Positions 51,851 through 60,272 of a stretch of 64,000 bases of DNA are shown piece by piece. A program made the position numbers and the translations under genes. Under the pieces are notes generated by a model. The model was not told where the DNA came from. It saw only the letters and a program-made list of their open reading frames with translations, and ran no database searches. Within the stretch, counting starts at the first letter, position 1. Each line of letters starts with the position of its first letter. Origin of the DNA: Altererythrobacter sp. H2 (GTDB lineage Bacteria > Pseudomonadota > Alphaproteobacteria > Sphingomonadales > Sphingomonadaceae); assembly GCF_035319885.1 (NCBI RefSeq), contig NZ_CP141285.1, positions 1,240,001-1,304,000 on the forward strand, written 5' to 3'.

Positions 51851-52513
51851 ATGAACAAAGTGACGTTTGCCGCAGCGATCGCGCTGGCCACTGCCCTGCC
51901 ATTGTCCGCTCAGGATTCTGCCATGCCTGACAGGCCCTCAACGGCGGGCCAGGCTGCCTCGACGATGAGCGCCGAGCAGCAACGCGATTTTGACAGCTGG
52001 CCCCCGGACCGGCGAAGCCGGTATGAAGCCTGGCCCGAAAATACCCGTACCTATTACTGGACGCTTGACGCCGATCAGCAGCGCGGCTGGTGGCTGCTTA
52101 ATGATGATCAGCGCATGCGGATCATGGCCATGACTCCGGAGCAGCAGGCGCAGACCTGGGCCTCGATCAACCAGCAGTTGCAGGGCACCGCCCCGCCGCC
52201 CGCAGCCCCGCCGCCAGCCAATCCGGGCATGACCCCGCCTGATGGCGCAATGCCTCCGCCTGCCCAGTCGAGGAGCCAGGCACCTATGACCGGGTCGACC
52301 CCGGGCGCCATGGGCGACACCACGAGTCCTGCCACCGCACCTGCGACGGCAGCGGCGCGCAGCACTGCGGTGCGCAATATGGCTGGCAATCCCGGCTCCG
52401 TGCGCTGGACCGACAACACCGTGATGCAGCAGGTCCCGCCGCCGCCCCAGGGCGAATACCCGGTGTGTACAGCCACCCGCCGCGACAGCTGCCGCAACCC
52501 CGGCGGTCAGTGA
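51851..52513 (+). CDS. Small periplasmic protein, paralog 2 of a tandem pair, with Pro-rich tail
   Basis: 220 residues. A signal peptide (MNKVTFAAAIALATALPLSAQ) is followed at about residues 40-105 by the domain shared with the upstream gene: DFDSWPPDRRSRYEAWPENT, YYWTLDADQQRGWW and MTPEQQAQTW. Aromatic residues are enriched. The rest is a long Pro/Ala/Met-rich low-complexity tail ending with two Cys in CTATRRDSCRN. The shared domain argues for tandem duplication followed by tail gain. The function is unknown. Confidence 0.8.
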   Translation: MNKVTFAAAIALATALPLSAQDSAMPDRPSTAGQAASTMSAEQQRDFDSWPPDRRSRYEAWPENTRTYYWTLDADQQRGWWLLNDDQRMRIMAMTPEQQAQTWASINQQLQGTAPPPAAPPPANPGMTPPDGAMPPPAQSRSQAPMTGSTPGAMGDTTSPATAPATAAARSTAVRNMAGNPGSVRWTDNTVMQQVPPPPQGEYPVCTATRRDSCRNPGGQ

Positions 52514-52521
52514 GTGAGAGC

Positions 52522-52546
52522 GGGCCGGACCGTGGAAGTCCGGCCC
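52522..52546. terminator. Hairpin between converging genes
   Basis: GGGCCGGAC and GTCCGGCCC form a perfect 9-bp stem around a 7-base loop, between paralog 2 and the converging rsmD. It has no T tract on the plus strand. Confidence 0.55.
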
Positions 52547-52568
52547 ACCTGTCCTGTCAGGCTGAAGG

Positions 52569-53120
52569 TCAGATTTCTCCGGCTACCCTGGCAAACCACA
52601 GCTTGGCCTTGCCCACCTTGCGCTCCGCTTCGATCGTGAAGCCTTTGACGTCGACCGTTTCACTGGCACCGGTTTCCAGCGCTACCCAGCTGGCCGGGCC
52701 AATCCATCCGAGCCGGTGCAACCGGTCGAGGGCTACCGCGCCTGCGCCGGTGCCGTAGGGCGGGTCGAGCAGGATAAGGTCAAAAGGCGCTTTGGCGGCA
52801 GGCAGGGCAAGCACCGATCCGGCGCGCACTTCGCTGCGGTCACGTGCGCCGAGGGCGGCGATATTTGCCCTGATTGCGTTCAGGGCTTCGCTATCCTGTT
52901 CCACGAACAGGCAATGCGCCGCCCCGCGGCTGAGCGCTTCCAGCCCGAGTGCACCTGACCCTGCAAACAGATCGGCCACCTTCAGACCATCGAATGCGCC
53001 GAGGCGGCTGGTCAGCATGTTGAACAGCGTCTCGCGGGTGCGATCAGCGGTCGGCCGGGTCAATTCACCCTTGGGGGCGCGGAGCTTGCGCCCGCGCCAG
53101 TCCCCTGAAACCACTCTCAT
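52569..53120 (-). CDS. rsmD: 16S rRNA (guanine-966-N2)-methyltransferase RsmD
   Basis: 183 residues. The SAM fold shows KVADLFAGSGALGLEALSRGA, and the catalytic motif IV is LILLDPPYG. It begins RVVSGDWRGRKLRAP and TADRTRETLFNML, which are diagnostic of RsmD. It is 23 bp downstream of the pseudouridine synthase gene and probably co-transcribed, so two ribosomal RNA modifiers share a unit. Confidence 0.95.
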   Translation of the reverse strand: MRVVSGDWRGRKLRAPKGELTRPTADRTRETLFNMLTSRLGAFDGLKVADLFAGSGALGLEALSRGAAHCLFVEQDSEALNAIRANIAALGARDRSEVRAGSVLALPAAKAPFDLILLDPPYGTGAGAVALDRLHRLGWIGPASWVALETGASETVDVKGFTIEAERKVGKAKLWFARVAGEI

Positions 53121-53143
53121 GCGCAGAGACTCATGGATTGTGC

Positions 53144-53920
53144 TTATTTGCCGGGCCGGGCCAGCGAGCCCCGGAACCGTTCAAGGTCGGCCTTGCGGAT
53201 TTCCACCACCTGGCCGCGTTGCAGGTCACCCAGCGCGAAGGGGCCATAGCCGAGGCGCATCAGGCGGCTGACCTCAAGCCCGAAGTGTTCGAGCACCCGC
53301 CGCACTTCGCGGTTCTTGCCTTCGGTAATGGTCATCTCGATCCACTGGTTGCGGCCTGTCCGGCGTTCCATGTTGGCGTCGATCCGGCCGTAGCGTACGC
53401 CGTCGATCTCGATCCCCTCCATCAGGCTTTCGAGCTGCTCCTGCGTGATGTCTCCGAAGGCGCGGGCGCGATAGGTGCGGGGCACGCGGCTGGCAGGCAG
53501 CTCCATCTGGCGCTTGAGTTCGCCATCATTGGTCAGCAGCAGAAGACCTTCGGTGTTGAAGTCGAGCCGCCCGATCGGCATGACCCGGCCGGCGTCGCGC
53601 GGCAGGGCATTGCGCAGCGCGGTGTAGATCGTGGGGCGGCCCTTGGGATCGCGCTCGGCAGTGATGAGCCCGCTGGGCTTGTGGAACGCGAACAGGCGGG
53701 TCTGGTCAGCCTTGCCAACCGGCTTGCCATCGACAGACACGCCGCGCAGGTCCGGCAGGATCGTGGCCGGGGTTTCCAGCACCTTCCCGTCAAGCGAAAC
53801 CCGCCCGTCGGCAATCATCCGCTCCACTTCGCGGCGGCTGGCAACGCCGGCACGCGCAAGGAGCTTGGCGATGCGTTCGCCTTCCGGGCGGTCGCCAGCG
53901 AGGGGGTCATACTTGGGCAT
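53144..53920 (-). CDS. rluB: rRNA pseudouridine synthase, RsuA/RluB family
   Basis: 258 residues. The N-terminal S4 domain (ERIAKLLARAGVASRREVERMI...GRVSLDG) binds RNA. The catalytic Asp is in IGRLDFNTEGLLLLTNDG. ITEGKNREVRRVLEHFG is the third family motif. It could modify 23S U2605 (RluB) or a neighbouring site; RluB is the usual alphaproteobacterial assignment. Unlike many relatives it lacks a long C-terminal Arg/Gly extension. Confidence 0.92.
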   Translation of the reverse strand: MPKYDPLAGDRPEGERIAKLLARAGVASRREVERMIADGRVSLDGKVLETPATILPDLRGVSVDGKPVGKADQTRLFAFHKPSGLITAERDPKGRPTIYTALRNALPRDAGRVMPIGRLDFNTEGLLLLTNDGELKRQMELPASRVPRTYRARAFGDITQEQLESLMEGIEIDGVRYGRIDANMERRTGRNQWIEMTITEGKNREVRRVLEHFGLEVSRLMRLGYGPFALGDLQRGQVVEIRKADLERFRGSLARPGK

Positions 53921-53942
53921 GAGGTGGCCCCTACACGTGTCA

Positions 53943-53966
53943 TCATCCCAGCGAAAGCCGGGATGA
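53943..53966. repeat. Dispersed dyad repeat
   Basis: Arms TCATCCCAGC and GCCGGGATGA flank a 4-base loop. The GTCATCCC...GGGATGAC form is shared with part of the larger element at 60171-60256, so the two belong to one dispersed repeat type. Confidence 0.65.
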
Positions 53967-53968
53967 CG

Positions 53969-55126
53969 TCAGACAGACAGCAGTGCCTGCTCGACCGTTT
54001 CGTGGAAGCGGCGGATGCCGCCCTCGAGTGTGCCGAGCGTGATTTCCCTGACCGCGCCACTCGACAAGCCCTGCTGGCCCAGTTCCGCCGCGCGGAAATC
54101 CTCACTGGCGAACACGCCGCCGTCGAGCAGGGCCCAGCTGCGCTCCCAGTGATCGCGCGCCTTGTCAGTCGCCGGCGCTTCCGGGATGAGCATGAAATCC
54201 TCCACCAGCGTCAGGTCGTGCGCCTGCGGCATCAGCACCATCAGGTTGAGGTAATCGGGGCTGGGAATGACGATGGTGGCGGGGAGCAGTTGGTAGGCGA
54301 AAGTGACCAGGCGGCGCAGCGCCGCCATGTCGGTCAGGTCGGCCCCCGCCATGTCCTCGGCCCGGCCCACTGCGCTGCGCTGGTGCGGGCCGACCAGATC
54401 ACCGCTGGTGATGCCGTCCTTGAAGAACGGCCCGATCGTGTTCGCGTGCAGGCGGGTGACGTGATAGCTTTCCAGGAACGCATCCATGATCAGCTTCCAG
54501 TTGCCGCGCACGGTGTGGGTCTTGCGGCGGAACAGCACGTGGCCACGGGTGCCGAAGGCGTCAAAATCTGCGCCCAGTTCGCGGGCATGGGTGAAGTCGG
54601 CGTCAGCAGCAGGCGCAAACCAGATCAGCCCGCCCGCTTCGCAACTGGGCAATTCGACCAGCCCGTAATCGCCCTTGTCCATGCCGGGGAAAGTCTCCGG
54701 GCGGGGGAGGGCCAGCAGGCGGCCGTCCGTGCTGTAGGTCCAGGCGTGATAGGGGCAGACCAGCCGTTTGGTGCACTGCACCTCGTTGCCTTCGACCAGC
54801 CGGGTGCCGCGATGGCGGCAGACGTTCATGAACACATGGACCGCGCCATCCCCGTCGCGCGTCAGCAGCAGCGGACGGCCGGTCGCATCGTGCGGCACCG
54901 CCATGCCCGGATCGGGCAACAGGGCGGACGGCGCAATCACCTGCGGCATCCGGTCGAACAGCGCGGCCTTCTCCCGCGCGAAATGGGCCGGGTCGGTATA
55001 GACGCTGGCCGGCACGGTCTCGATCCCGCCTGCCGCGCGGCTCTCGCCCCGCGCCAGTGCCTGCGCGAGGGCAAGTTGCCCGGCGGTCGGGCGTAAACCG
55101 GGGACAGCGGTTTCGGACACGTTCAT
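53969..55126 (-). CDS. Rieske non-heme iron oxygenase, large subunit
   Basis: 385 residues from the ATG at 55126, behind GGGGAAGAGAG. The Rieske cluster ligands are in [11 protein letters not shown] and CPYHAWTYS (CxH...CxxH). The mononuclear iron site is in [10 protein letters not shown], with the bridging Asp just upstream in LIMDAF. The family covers ring hydroxylases and choline- or carnitine-type monooxygenases. No ferredoxin, reductase or small subunit lies nearby, which fits the alpha-only types that use external electron carriers. The substrate is unknown. Confidence 0.9.
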   Translation of the reverse strand: MNVSETAVPGLRPTAGQLALAQALARGESRAAGGIETVPASVYTDPAHFAREKAALFDRMPQVIAPSALLPDPGMAVPHDATGRPLLLTRDGDGAVHVFMNVCRHRGTRLVEGNEVQCTKRLVCPYHAWTYSTDGRLLALPRPETFPGMDKGDYGLVELPSCEAGGLIWFAPAADADFTHARELGADFDAFGTRGHVLFRRKTHTVRGNWKLIMDAFLESYHVTRLHANTIGPFFKDGITSGDLVGPHQRSAVGRAEDMAGADLTDMAALRRLVTFAYQLLPATIVIPSPDYLNLMVLMPQAHDLTLVEDFMLIPEAPATDKARDHWERSWALLDGGVFASEDFRAAELGQQGLSSGAVREITLGTLEGGIRRFHETVEQALLSV

Positions 55127-55198
55127 GCTCTCTTCCCCAATCCTCTCCAAGGCGGCTAGTGTCGCAGAAATTTGCGCCAACGGGAAGGACGCTAGGGC

Positions 55199-56935
55199 AT
55201 GGCCGGGGAGACGAATTCGGAGGCAAAGGTGAAGCCGGGCTGGCGCACTCTGGCCCGTTCGCTGCGCAATCCGAAAAGCGGGTTCATGGCACTGTTCGGC
55301 TTTGCCCAGGGCCTGCCCCCTGCGCTGTTCCTGGGGACGCTCTACGCCTGGCTTTCAGAGGCGGAAGTGGACCTGGAAACGATGGGCGTCTTTTCGCTGG
55401 TGGGCCTGGCCTATGCCTTCCAGTTCCTCTGGTCGCCCTTGCTCGACAAGGTGGACATTCCGGTCCTGCGCAAGCTTGGCAAGCGCAAGCAGTGGATCGC
55501 TCCGATGCAGCTGGTCATCGGCATTGCGCTGGTGGTGATGAGCGCGCTCGACCCCAAGAGCGCGCTGGGAATGTTCAGCCTGCTGGCCGCCATCGGTGCC
55601 TTCGCCAGCGCCACGCAGGATATCGCCATCAACGCCTGGCGGATCGACGTGGCGGACGAAGAGGCAACGCTCGATATCCTCTCCACGATCACGCAGATGG
55701 GCTTCCGCCTGGCCGCGCTGATCGGCGGAGCACTGGGCCTGATCATTGCCGAGCGGATCGGCTGGCCGCAGACTTATGTGATCATGGGCGTTATCATGCT
55801 GGCCATCGGGATCGCCGGCCTGTTTGCGCCTGACGCCAACGTGGCCGACCGTACGGCTGAAACCGACGCGGCTGACAATGCCAACCTGGCCGAGCTCAAC
55901 AACGCCGGCGAAATCGAGCCGAAAACGCGCAATCTTGCCCTGCTGGCGGTGGGGCTGCTGTGGACCTGGGCGATCGGCACAGTTGTGGTGTTCATGGTCC
56001 GCAGCATGACAGCGGCGCCTGAGCTGCGCCCCGATGTGACCGAGTTCACCACCACCTACGGACCACTGGTGATCATCGCCACGGTTGTTCTGCCCGCTCT
56101 GATTGCCGCCTGGCTGGCCAAGGCCAGGCGTGACGGCCGCAATGTCATTCGCGCCCATGCGGCAGAGGGTGTCCGCCCCCGTGCCACCTTTGCCGATCAT
56201 TTATACCGCGCGCTGGTCCTGCCGCTGGTGGAATTCGTGGGCCGGATGGGCTGGTCGCTGGTGCTGATCCTGGCGCTGGTGCTGACCTACCGGATCACCG
56301 ATTCGATCTGGGGCGTGTTTGCCTATCCGTTCTATCTGGGGGAGCTTGGTTACACCGGCGACGAAGTGGCCTTCGCCTCCAAGTTCTTCGGGGTGGGGGC
56401 GATCCTGGCCGGGCTGGCGCTGGGCGGGTGGCTGATCACCGTGCTGGGCCGCATGGCTACCCTGACCATGGGTGCGGCCCTGGCAGCGGCGACGAACCTG
56501 CTCTACGCCGACCTGGCGGTGGGCGGGCAGGCAATGCAGGCCGCCAGCGACGCAATCGGGTTCACTGCCCTGATCGCCTGGATGGCACCCTTTGGCAGCG
56601 AGGCCCTGCCCCGCCTGACCTTTACCATCTTCTGGGAGAACGTCGCCATCGGCATCGCCGGGGCGGCCTATATCGCCTGGCTTTCGAGCATCGTCGCCAA
56701 GCAATACGCCGCCGTCCAGTACGCGCTGCTGGCCTCGCTGACGCTGCTGGTCGGCACATTGGGGCGCGGTGCGCTGGGCCAGATGATCGAGGATCGCGGG
56801 TATTACTACGTGTTTGTCTTCACCGCGCTGATCGGGACGGTCGCCGTGGTGCTGTGCATCGCGGAATGGATTCGCGAAGCGCGCGGCGGCAGGGCGAGCG
56901 GGGTGGTCCAGCCCGATCCGGCGATCGCGGCCTAG
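55199..56935 (+). CDS. ampG: AmpG-like MFS permease
   Basis: 578 residues with about 12-14 membrane helices. The N-terminus [23 protein letters not shown] and [20 protein letters not shown], with [12 protein letters not shown], matches the AmpG muropeptide permease family. AmpG imports GlcNAc-anhydroMurNAc peptides for cell-wall recycling and can affect beta-lactamase induction. A longer than usual loop rich in Asp/Asn/Ala (about residues 215-240) divides the halves. Other MFS roles are possible. The start faces the Rieske gene, 72 bp apart. Confidence 0.85.
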   Translation: MAGETNSEAKVKPGWRTLARSLRNPKSGFMALFGFAQGLPPALFLGTLYAWLSEAEVDLETMGVFSLVGLAYAFQFLWSPLLDKVDIPVLRKLGKRKQWIAPMQLVIGIALVVMSALDPKSALGMFSLLAAIGAFASATQDIAINAWRIDVADEEATLDILSTITQMGFRLAALIGGALGLIIAERIGWPQTYVIMGVIMLAIGIAGLFAPDANVADRTAETDAADNANLAELNNAGEIEPKTRNLALLAVGLLWTWAIGTVVVFMVRSMTAAPELRPDVTEFTTTYGPLVIIATVVLPALIAAWLAKARRDGRNVIRAHAAEGVRPRATFADHLYRALVLPLVEFVGRMGWSLVLILALVLTYRITDSIWGVFAYPFYLGELGYTGDEVAFASKFFGVGAILAGLALGGWLITVLGRMATLTMGAALAAATNLLYADLAVGGQAMQAASDAIGFTALIAWMAPFGSEALPRLTFTIFWENVAIGIAGAAYIAWLSSIVAKQYAAVQYALLASLTLLVGTLGRGALGQMIEDRGYYYVFVFTALIGTVAVVLCIAEWIREARGGRASGVVQPDPAIAA

Positions 56936-58173
56936 TCCGGCAGCTCGCCGTTCAGGCGCAGCACCTCGCCTGCGAGGTAGAGTGACCCGGCGATCAGCAC
57001 CGGCAGGTCATCATCCGGCAACGCGGCGAGGGCGGCAGGCACATCGGGGAAGGGGGCCGCCTTGGGTCCGAACGCTTCCGGCGGGTGGCAATCCTGCATC
57101 GGCACCGGCACGGCTGACAGGCTGGACAGGTTGCCCGCCAGGGGGCCGGTCAGGGCCAGCGGGTCTTTGCCTTCGATCATGCCGATTACCAGATGCAGCG
57201 GCCGCGCGGCAAAGTGCGCCGCCAGAGCCTGTCCAGCGGACGGGTTGTGCCCGCCGTCGAGCCAGACTTCGCGGGTGCCGACAAGCGGGCCGGGAGAAAG
57301 ACGCTGGAGGCGGGCGGGCCAGCGGGCTTCGTTCATTCCGGCTTCGATGGACTGGCCTGAAACCGGCAGCAGGGCCTGCGCGCGCAGCATCGCCATGGCG
57401 AGGCCTGCGTTCACGCGCTGATGGTTGCCGGGCAGGGCGAGCGGCAGGTCCGGTGCCGGCTCTGCCACGATTATCGGCGCGCCCGCCCGCGCCGCGACTG
57501 CGCGGATAGCGGTCATTTCGAGTTCGGCTTGAGGGATGGTAACGAGCGGCACGCCCGCCTTTGCAATCCCCGCTTTCTCGAACGCGATCCGCGCCATCGG
57601 TTCGCCCGGCACACCGTCCTCAGGGGCCAGCAGGAAGCGTTCGTGGTCGAGGCCCAGGGCGGCGATCCCGCAGGCGGCGAGCACGTCCGGCGTGAGCGCA
57701 TTGGTCGCATCGAAGCGCCCGCCGAGGCCGACCTCGACCACGCAGGCATCGGCGGGAATGCGGGCAAACTCGGTGAAGGCGGCGGCGATGGTCACTTCGA
57801 AGAAACTCGGGGCCAGGTCCGCGCTCGCGTCGAGCACCTGCTCCAGCAGCGCCTCCAGCCGGTCATCCCCGATCAGCTTGCCTGCTACCCGGATACGCTC
57901 GTTGTAGCGCACCAGATGGGGACTGGTGGTGACATGGACTCGGTATCCTTGTGCCTCCAGCATCGCCCGCAGGAACGCACAGGTCGAACCCTTGCCGTTG
58001 GTGCCCGCGACATGGAAGGTCGGCGGCAGGCACAAGTGCGGATCGCCCAGCCGGGCCAGCAGCGCCCGGATCGTCTCCAGCCCGAGCCGCCCTTGCGGCA
58101 CACTGAGCGCCGCCAGCCGGTCAAGCTGGGCCTGGACGCCGGGATGGGTAGAGGTGCCGAAGTCCAGCGCCAT
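56932..58173 (-). CDS. folC: Bifunctional dihydrofolate / folylpolyglutamate synthase
   Basis: 413 residues. The ATP loop is HVAGTNGKGSTCAFL, and the Mur-ligase-type second motif lies in CVVEVGLGGRFDATNAL. HQRVNAGLAMAML and WLDGGHNPSAGQAL complete the family set. It adds glutamates to folates. It follows accD by 27 bp and its stop overlaps that of the converging AmpG gene by 4 bp. The accD-folC order is conserved in alphaproteobacteria. Confidence 0.95.
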   Translation of the reverse strand: MALDFGTSTHPGVQAQLDRLAALSVPQGRLGLETIRALLARLGDPHLCLPPTFHVAGTNGKGSTCAFLRAMLEAQGYRVHVTTSPHLVRYNERIRVAGKLIGDDRLEALLEQVLDASADLAPSFFEVTIAAAFTEFARIPADACVVEVGLGGRFDATNALTPDVLAACGIAALGLDHERFLLAPEDGVPGEPMARIAFEKAGIAKAGVPLVTIPQAELEMTAIRAVAARAGAPIIVAEPAPDLPLALPGNHQRVNAGLAMAMLRAQALLPVSGQSIEAGMNEARWPARLQRLSPGPLVGTREVWLDGGHNPSAGQALAAHFAARPLHLVIGMIEGKDPLALTGPLAGNLSSLSAVPVPMQDCHPPEAFGPKAAPFPDVPAALAALPDDDLPVLIAGSLYLAGEVLRLNGELPD

Positions 58174-58200
58174 CAGTTCTGTCCCGCGGGGGGAGGGGCG

Positions 58201-59052
58201 TCAGGCTGCCGCCCGGGCAGGCTGCAGGTAATCCAGCAGCGTCGCAAGCCGTTCACGCAGATCGGCCCGCGTGACCACCATGTCCACCATGCCGTGCTTG
58301 TGCAGGTACTCGGCGCGCTGGAACCCTTCGGGCAGTTTTTCGCGGATCGTGTCCTGGATCACCCGCTGCCCGGCAAAGCCGATCAGCGCGCCGGGCTCGG
58401 CAATGTGGACATCGCCCAGCATGGCGTAGCTGGCGGTCACGCCGCCGGTGGTCGGGTCGGTCAGCACCACGATATAGGGCAGGCCGGCCTCTTTTAGGCG
58501 GCGGGTCATCACGGTCGCCTTGGGCATCTGCATCAGGCTGAGAATGCCTTCCTGCATCCGCGCGCCCCCCGCGGCGGTGCAGACGATATAGCCGCAGCGG
58601 CGGCGCAGCGCCTCGCGCGCCCCGGCGCAGAACGCCTCGCCCACGGCCATGCCCATGCTGCCGCCCATGAAGCCGAAGTCCTGCACGCCGACCACGGCCT
58701 GCCGGCCCTCGATCGTGCCGGAGCCGACCACGAAGGCATCCTTGTGCGGGTTCTTGGCCCGGGCTTCCTTCAGCCGGTCGGTGTATTTCTTCGAATCGCG
58801 GAACTTGAGCGGGTCTTCCGCCACCTCCGGCTGCGGCAGCACGGCAAAGCCTAGGTCAAGCAGCTGCGCCAGCCGCTCGTCCGCGCCGATCCGCCCGTGA
58901 TGCTCGCACCGCGGGCAGACGTGGAGGTTCTCCTCGTACTCCTTGGTGAACAGCATTTCCTGGCACCCGGGGCACTTGACCCACAGGTTGTCAGGGGTTT
59001 CGCGCTTGGTGCCGAAAGGCAGCGAATTGCGGACGCGGGAGAGCCAGTTCAT
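58201..59052 (-). CDS. accD: Acetyl-CoA carboxylase carboxyltransferase subunit beta
   Basis: 283 residues. The N-terminal zinc ribbon has [19 protein letters not shown] and [10 protein letters not shown]. The crotonase-type fold shows [12 protein letters not shown] and [19 protein letters not shown], forming the CoA site. It works with AccA to make malonyl-CoA. It lies downstream of trpA, with a dispersed repeat in the gap. Confidence 0.97.
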   Translation of the reverse strand: MNWLSRVRNSLPFGTKRETPDNLWVKCPGCQEMLFTKEYEENLHVCPRCEHHGRIGADERLAQLLDLGFAVLPQPEVAEDPLKFRDSKKYTDRLKEARAKNPHKDAFVVGSGTIEGRQAVVGVQDFGFMGGSMGMAVGEAFCAGAREALRRRCGYIVCTAAGGARMQEGILSLMQMPKATVMTRRLKEAGLPYIVVLTDPTTGGVTASYAMLGDVHIAEPGALIGFAGQRVIQDTIREKLPEGFQRAEYLHKHGMVDMVVTRADLRERLATLLDYLQPARAAA

Positions 59053-59077
59053 GGGTTGGGCCTTAGTGTCTTTTTTT

Positions 59078-59165
59078 CGTCATGGCGAGGGGTGGAAGCC
59101 CCTTCCTCGTCAATGCGAGGAGCGAAGCGACGCGGCAATCCAGTTCCGTTCCACGCGCAATGACG
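59078..59165. repeat. Composite dispersed repeat between trpA and accD
   Basis: The element has outer arms CGTCAATGCG (59108-59117) and CGCAATGACG (59156-59165) around GAGGAGCGAAGCGACGCGGC, and a partial extra copy of the left arm at 59078-59090 (CGTCATGGCGAGG). GTCATTGCGAGGAGCGAAGCGACG-type elements are common intergenic repeats in sphingomonads and other alphaproteobacteria. It could mark an mRNA stability or processing point between trpA and accD. Confidence 0.75.
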
Positions 59166-59169
59166 CGAA

Positions 59170-59952
59170 TTATCGCGCCCCGTGTACCGCCTCCGCCAGA
59201 GCAGCGGTTAGCTCGCGCAGCTTCGCGGGCGCATCCGTGCCGTGCTCTGCCACCAGTTCGACCAGCGCGGAACCGACCACCACGCCGTCGGCCACTTTGG
59301 CGATGGCAGCGGCTTGCTCCGGCGTGCGCACACCGAAGCCGACCGCAACCGGCAGGTCGGTCGATTGCCTGATCCGGGCGACCGCGCCTTCGATCGAGGC
59401 AATGTCCGCCTGCTGCTTGCCGGTGATCCCGGCGACGGAGACGTAGTAGAGGAAACCCGCCGAGCCTTCGAGCACTTGGGGCAGGCGCGCGGCGTCGGTG
59501 GTTGGCGTGGCGAGGCGGATCGGGGCGATGCCCTTGGCTCGCAGCGCCGGGCCGAGCGCGTCGTCTTCCTCGGGCGGGATGTCGACGCAGATCACCCCGT
59601 CGACGCCGGCCGCACTGGCAGCAGCAGCGAACCACTCGGGCCCGCGCCGCACCATCGGGTTGGCATAACCCATCAGCACCAGCGGCACGTCCGGGTGGCG
59701 GGCGCGGAAGTCGGTGGCGTAGCGCAGCACGTCGGCGGTGGTCGTGCCCTTGCCGAGACTTCGCAGGTTAGCCGCCTGAATCGCCGGGCCATCGGCCATC
59801 GGATCAGTGAACGGCATCCCCAGCTCGATCACATCCGCGCCGCCTTCGACCAGCGCATCGAGATGGGCCGCGGTGTCGCCATCGCCTGCGGTGATGAAGC
59901 AGACGAGCGACGAGCGGGTGGCGGAGAAAGTGGTGGAGAGGCGGTTAGTCAC
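59170..59952 (-). CDS. trpA: Tryptophan synthase alpha subunit
   Basis: Cleaves indole-3-glycerol phosphate to indole, which is channelled to TrpB; 260 residues. The catalytic Glu and Asp are in VIELGMPFTDPMADGP. PLVLMGYANPMVRRGP and VAVGFGVRTPEQA are also present. It starts at a GTG (59952) that lies within the last codons of the small membrane protein gene (8-bp overlap), so translation is likely coupled to it. Confidence 0.96.
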   Translation of the reverse strand: MTNRLSTTFSATRSSLVCFITAGDGDTAAHLDALVEGGADVIELGMPFTDPMADGPAIQAANLRSLGKGTTTADVLRYATDFRARHPDVPLVLMGYANPMVRRGPEWFAAAASAAGVDGVICVDIPPEEDDALGPALRAKGIAPIRLATPTTDAARLPQVLEGSAGFLYYVSVAGITGKQQADIASIEGAVARIRQSTDLPVAVGFGVRTPEQAAAIAKVADGVVVGSALVELVAEHGTDAPAKLRELTAALAEAVHGAR

Positions 59953-60145
59953 CCATGTCGCTCCCGAACTTGGTGGTGAAGGTGAAAATCAAACTGAACA
60001 TGATGAACGCGAAAATCGCTCCGACAATCAGTGGTTGGGGCTCGATTGATTCTCCCTTCAACAGGTTGTTGAGGGCCATGACGATGGGAAACAATATCGC
60101 ATTCGCGGCGCCAAACTTGAGGCCCCGAACGGGATCAGCCTTCAA
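59945..60145 (-). CDS. Small two-helix membrane protein between trpB and trpA
   Basis: 66 residues (MKADPVRGLKFGAANAILFP...). Two hydrophobic stretches, AANAILFPIVMALNNLL and PLIVGAIFAFIMFSLIFTF, are joined by a short charged turn with KGESIEPQ. The C-terminus is TTKFGSDMGD. I do not recognise the family. The gene's stop overlaps the GTG start of trpA by 8 bp. Its composition (many Phe, Ile, Asn) and AT content differ from the neighbouring genes. An ordered start codon and tight coupling argue it is real. Confidence 0.7.
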   Translation of the reverse strand: MKADPVRGLKFGAANAILFPIVMALNNLLKGESIEPQPLIVGAIFAFIMFSLIFTFTTKFGSDMGD

Positions 60146-60170
60146 GATTGCCCTCCCAGTCTCGCCATTT

Positions 60171-60256
60171 CGTCACCCCGGACTTCATCCGGGGTCCAGC
60201 TTGCTTCTGCGTAGAAGGCAAAGGCAGCGGGATCCCGGGTCAAGCCCGGGATGACG
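60171..60256. repeat. Dispersed composite dyad repeat between trpB and the small membrane protein
   Basis: The outer arms are CGTCACCCCGGA (60171-60182) and CCCGGGATGACG (60245-60256); the inner parts GGACTTCATCCGGGGTCC and GGGATCCCGGGTCAAGCCCG are themselves dyads. The whole can fold into a long hairpin with two smaller ones. It occupies nearly all of the intergenic space after trpB. Confidence 0.75.
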
Positions 60257-60272
60257 GAGGAGGTCGTGGAAC

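Noticed and set aside
53138-55096. 652-codon ORF on the plus strand
   Set aside because: Antisense to the pseudouridine synthase and the Rieske oxygenase; a GC-rich shadow.
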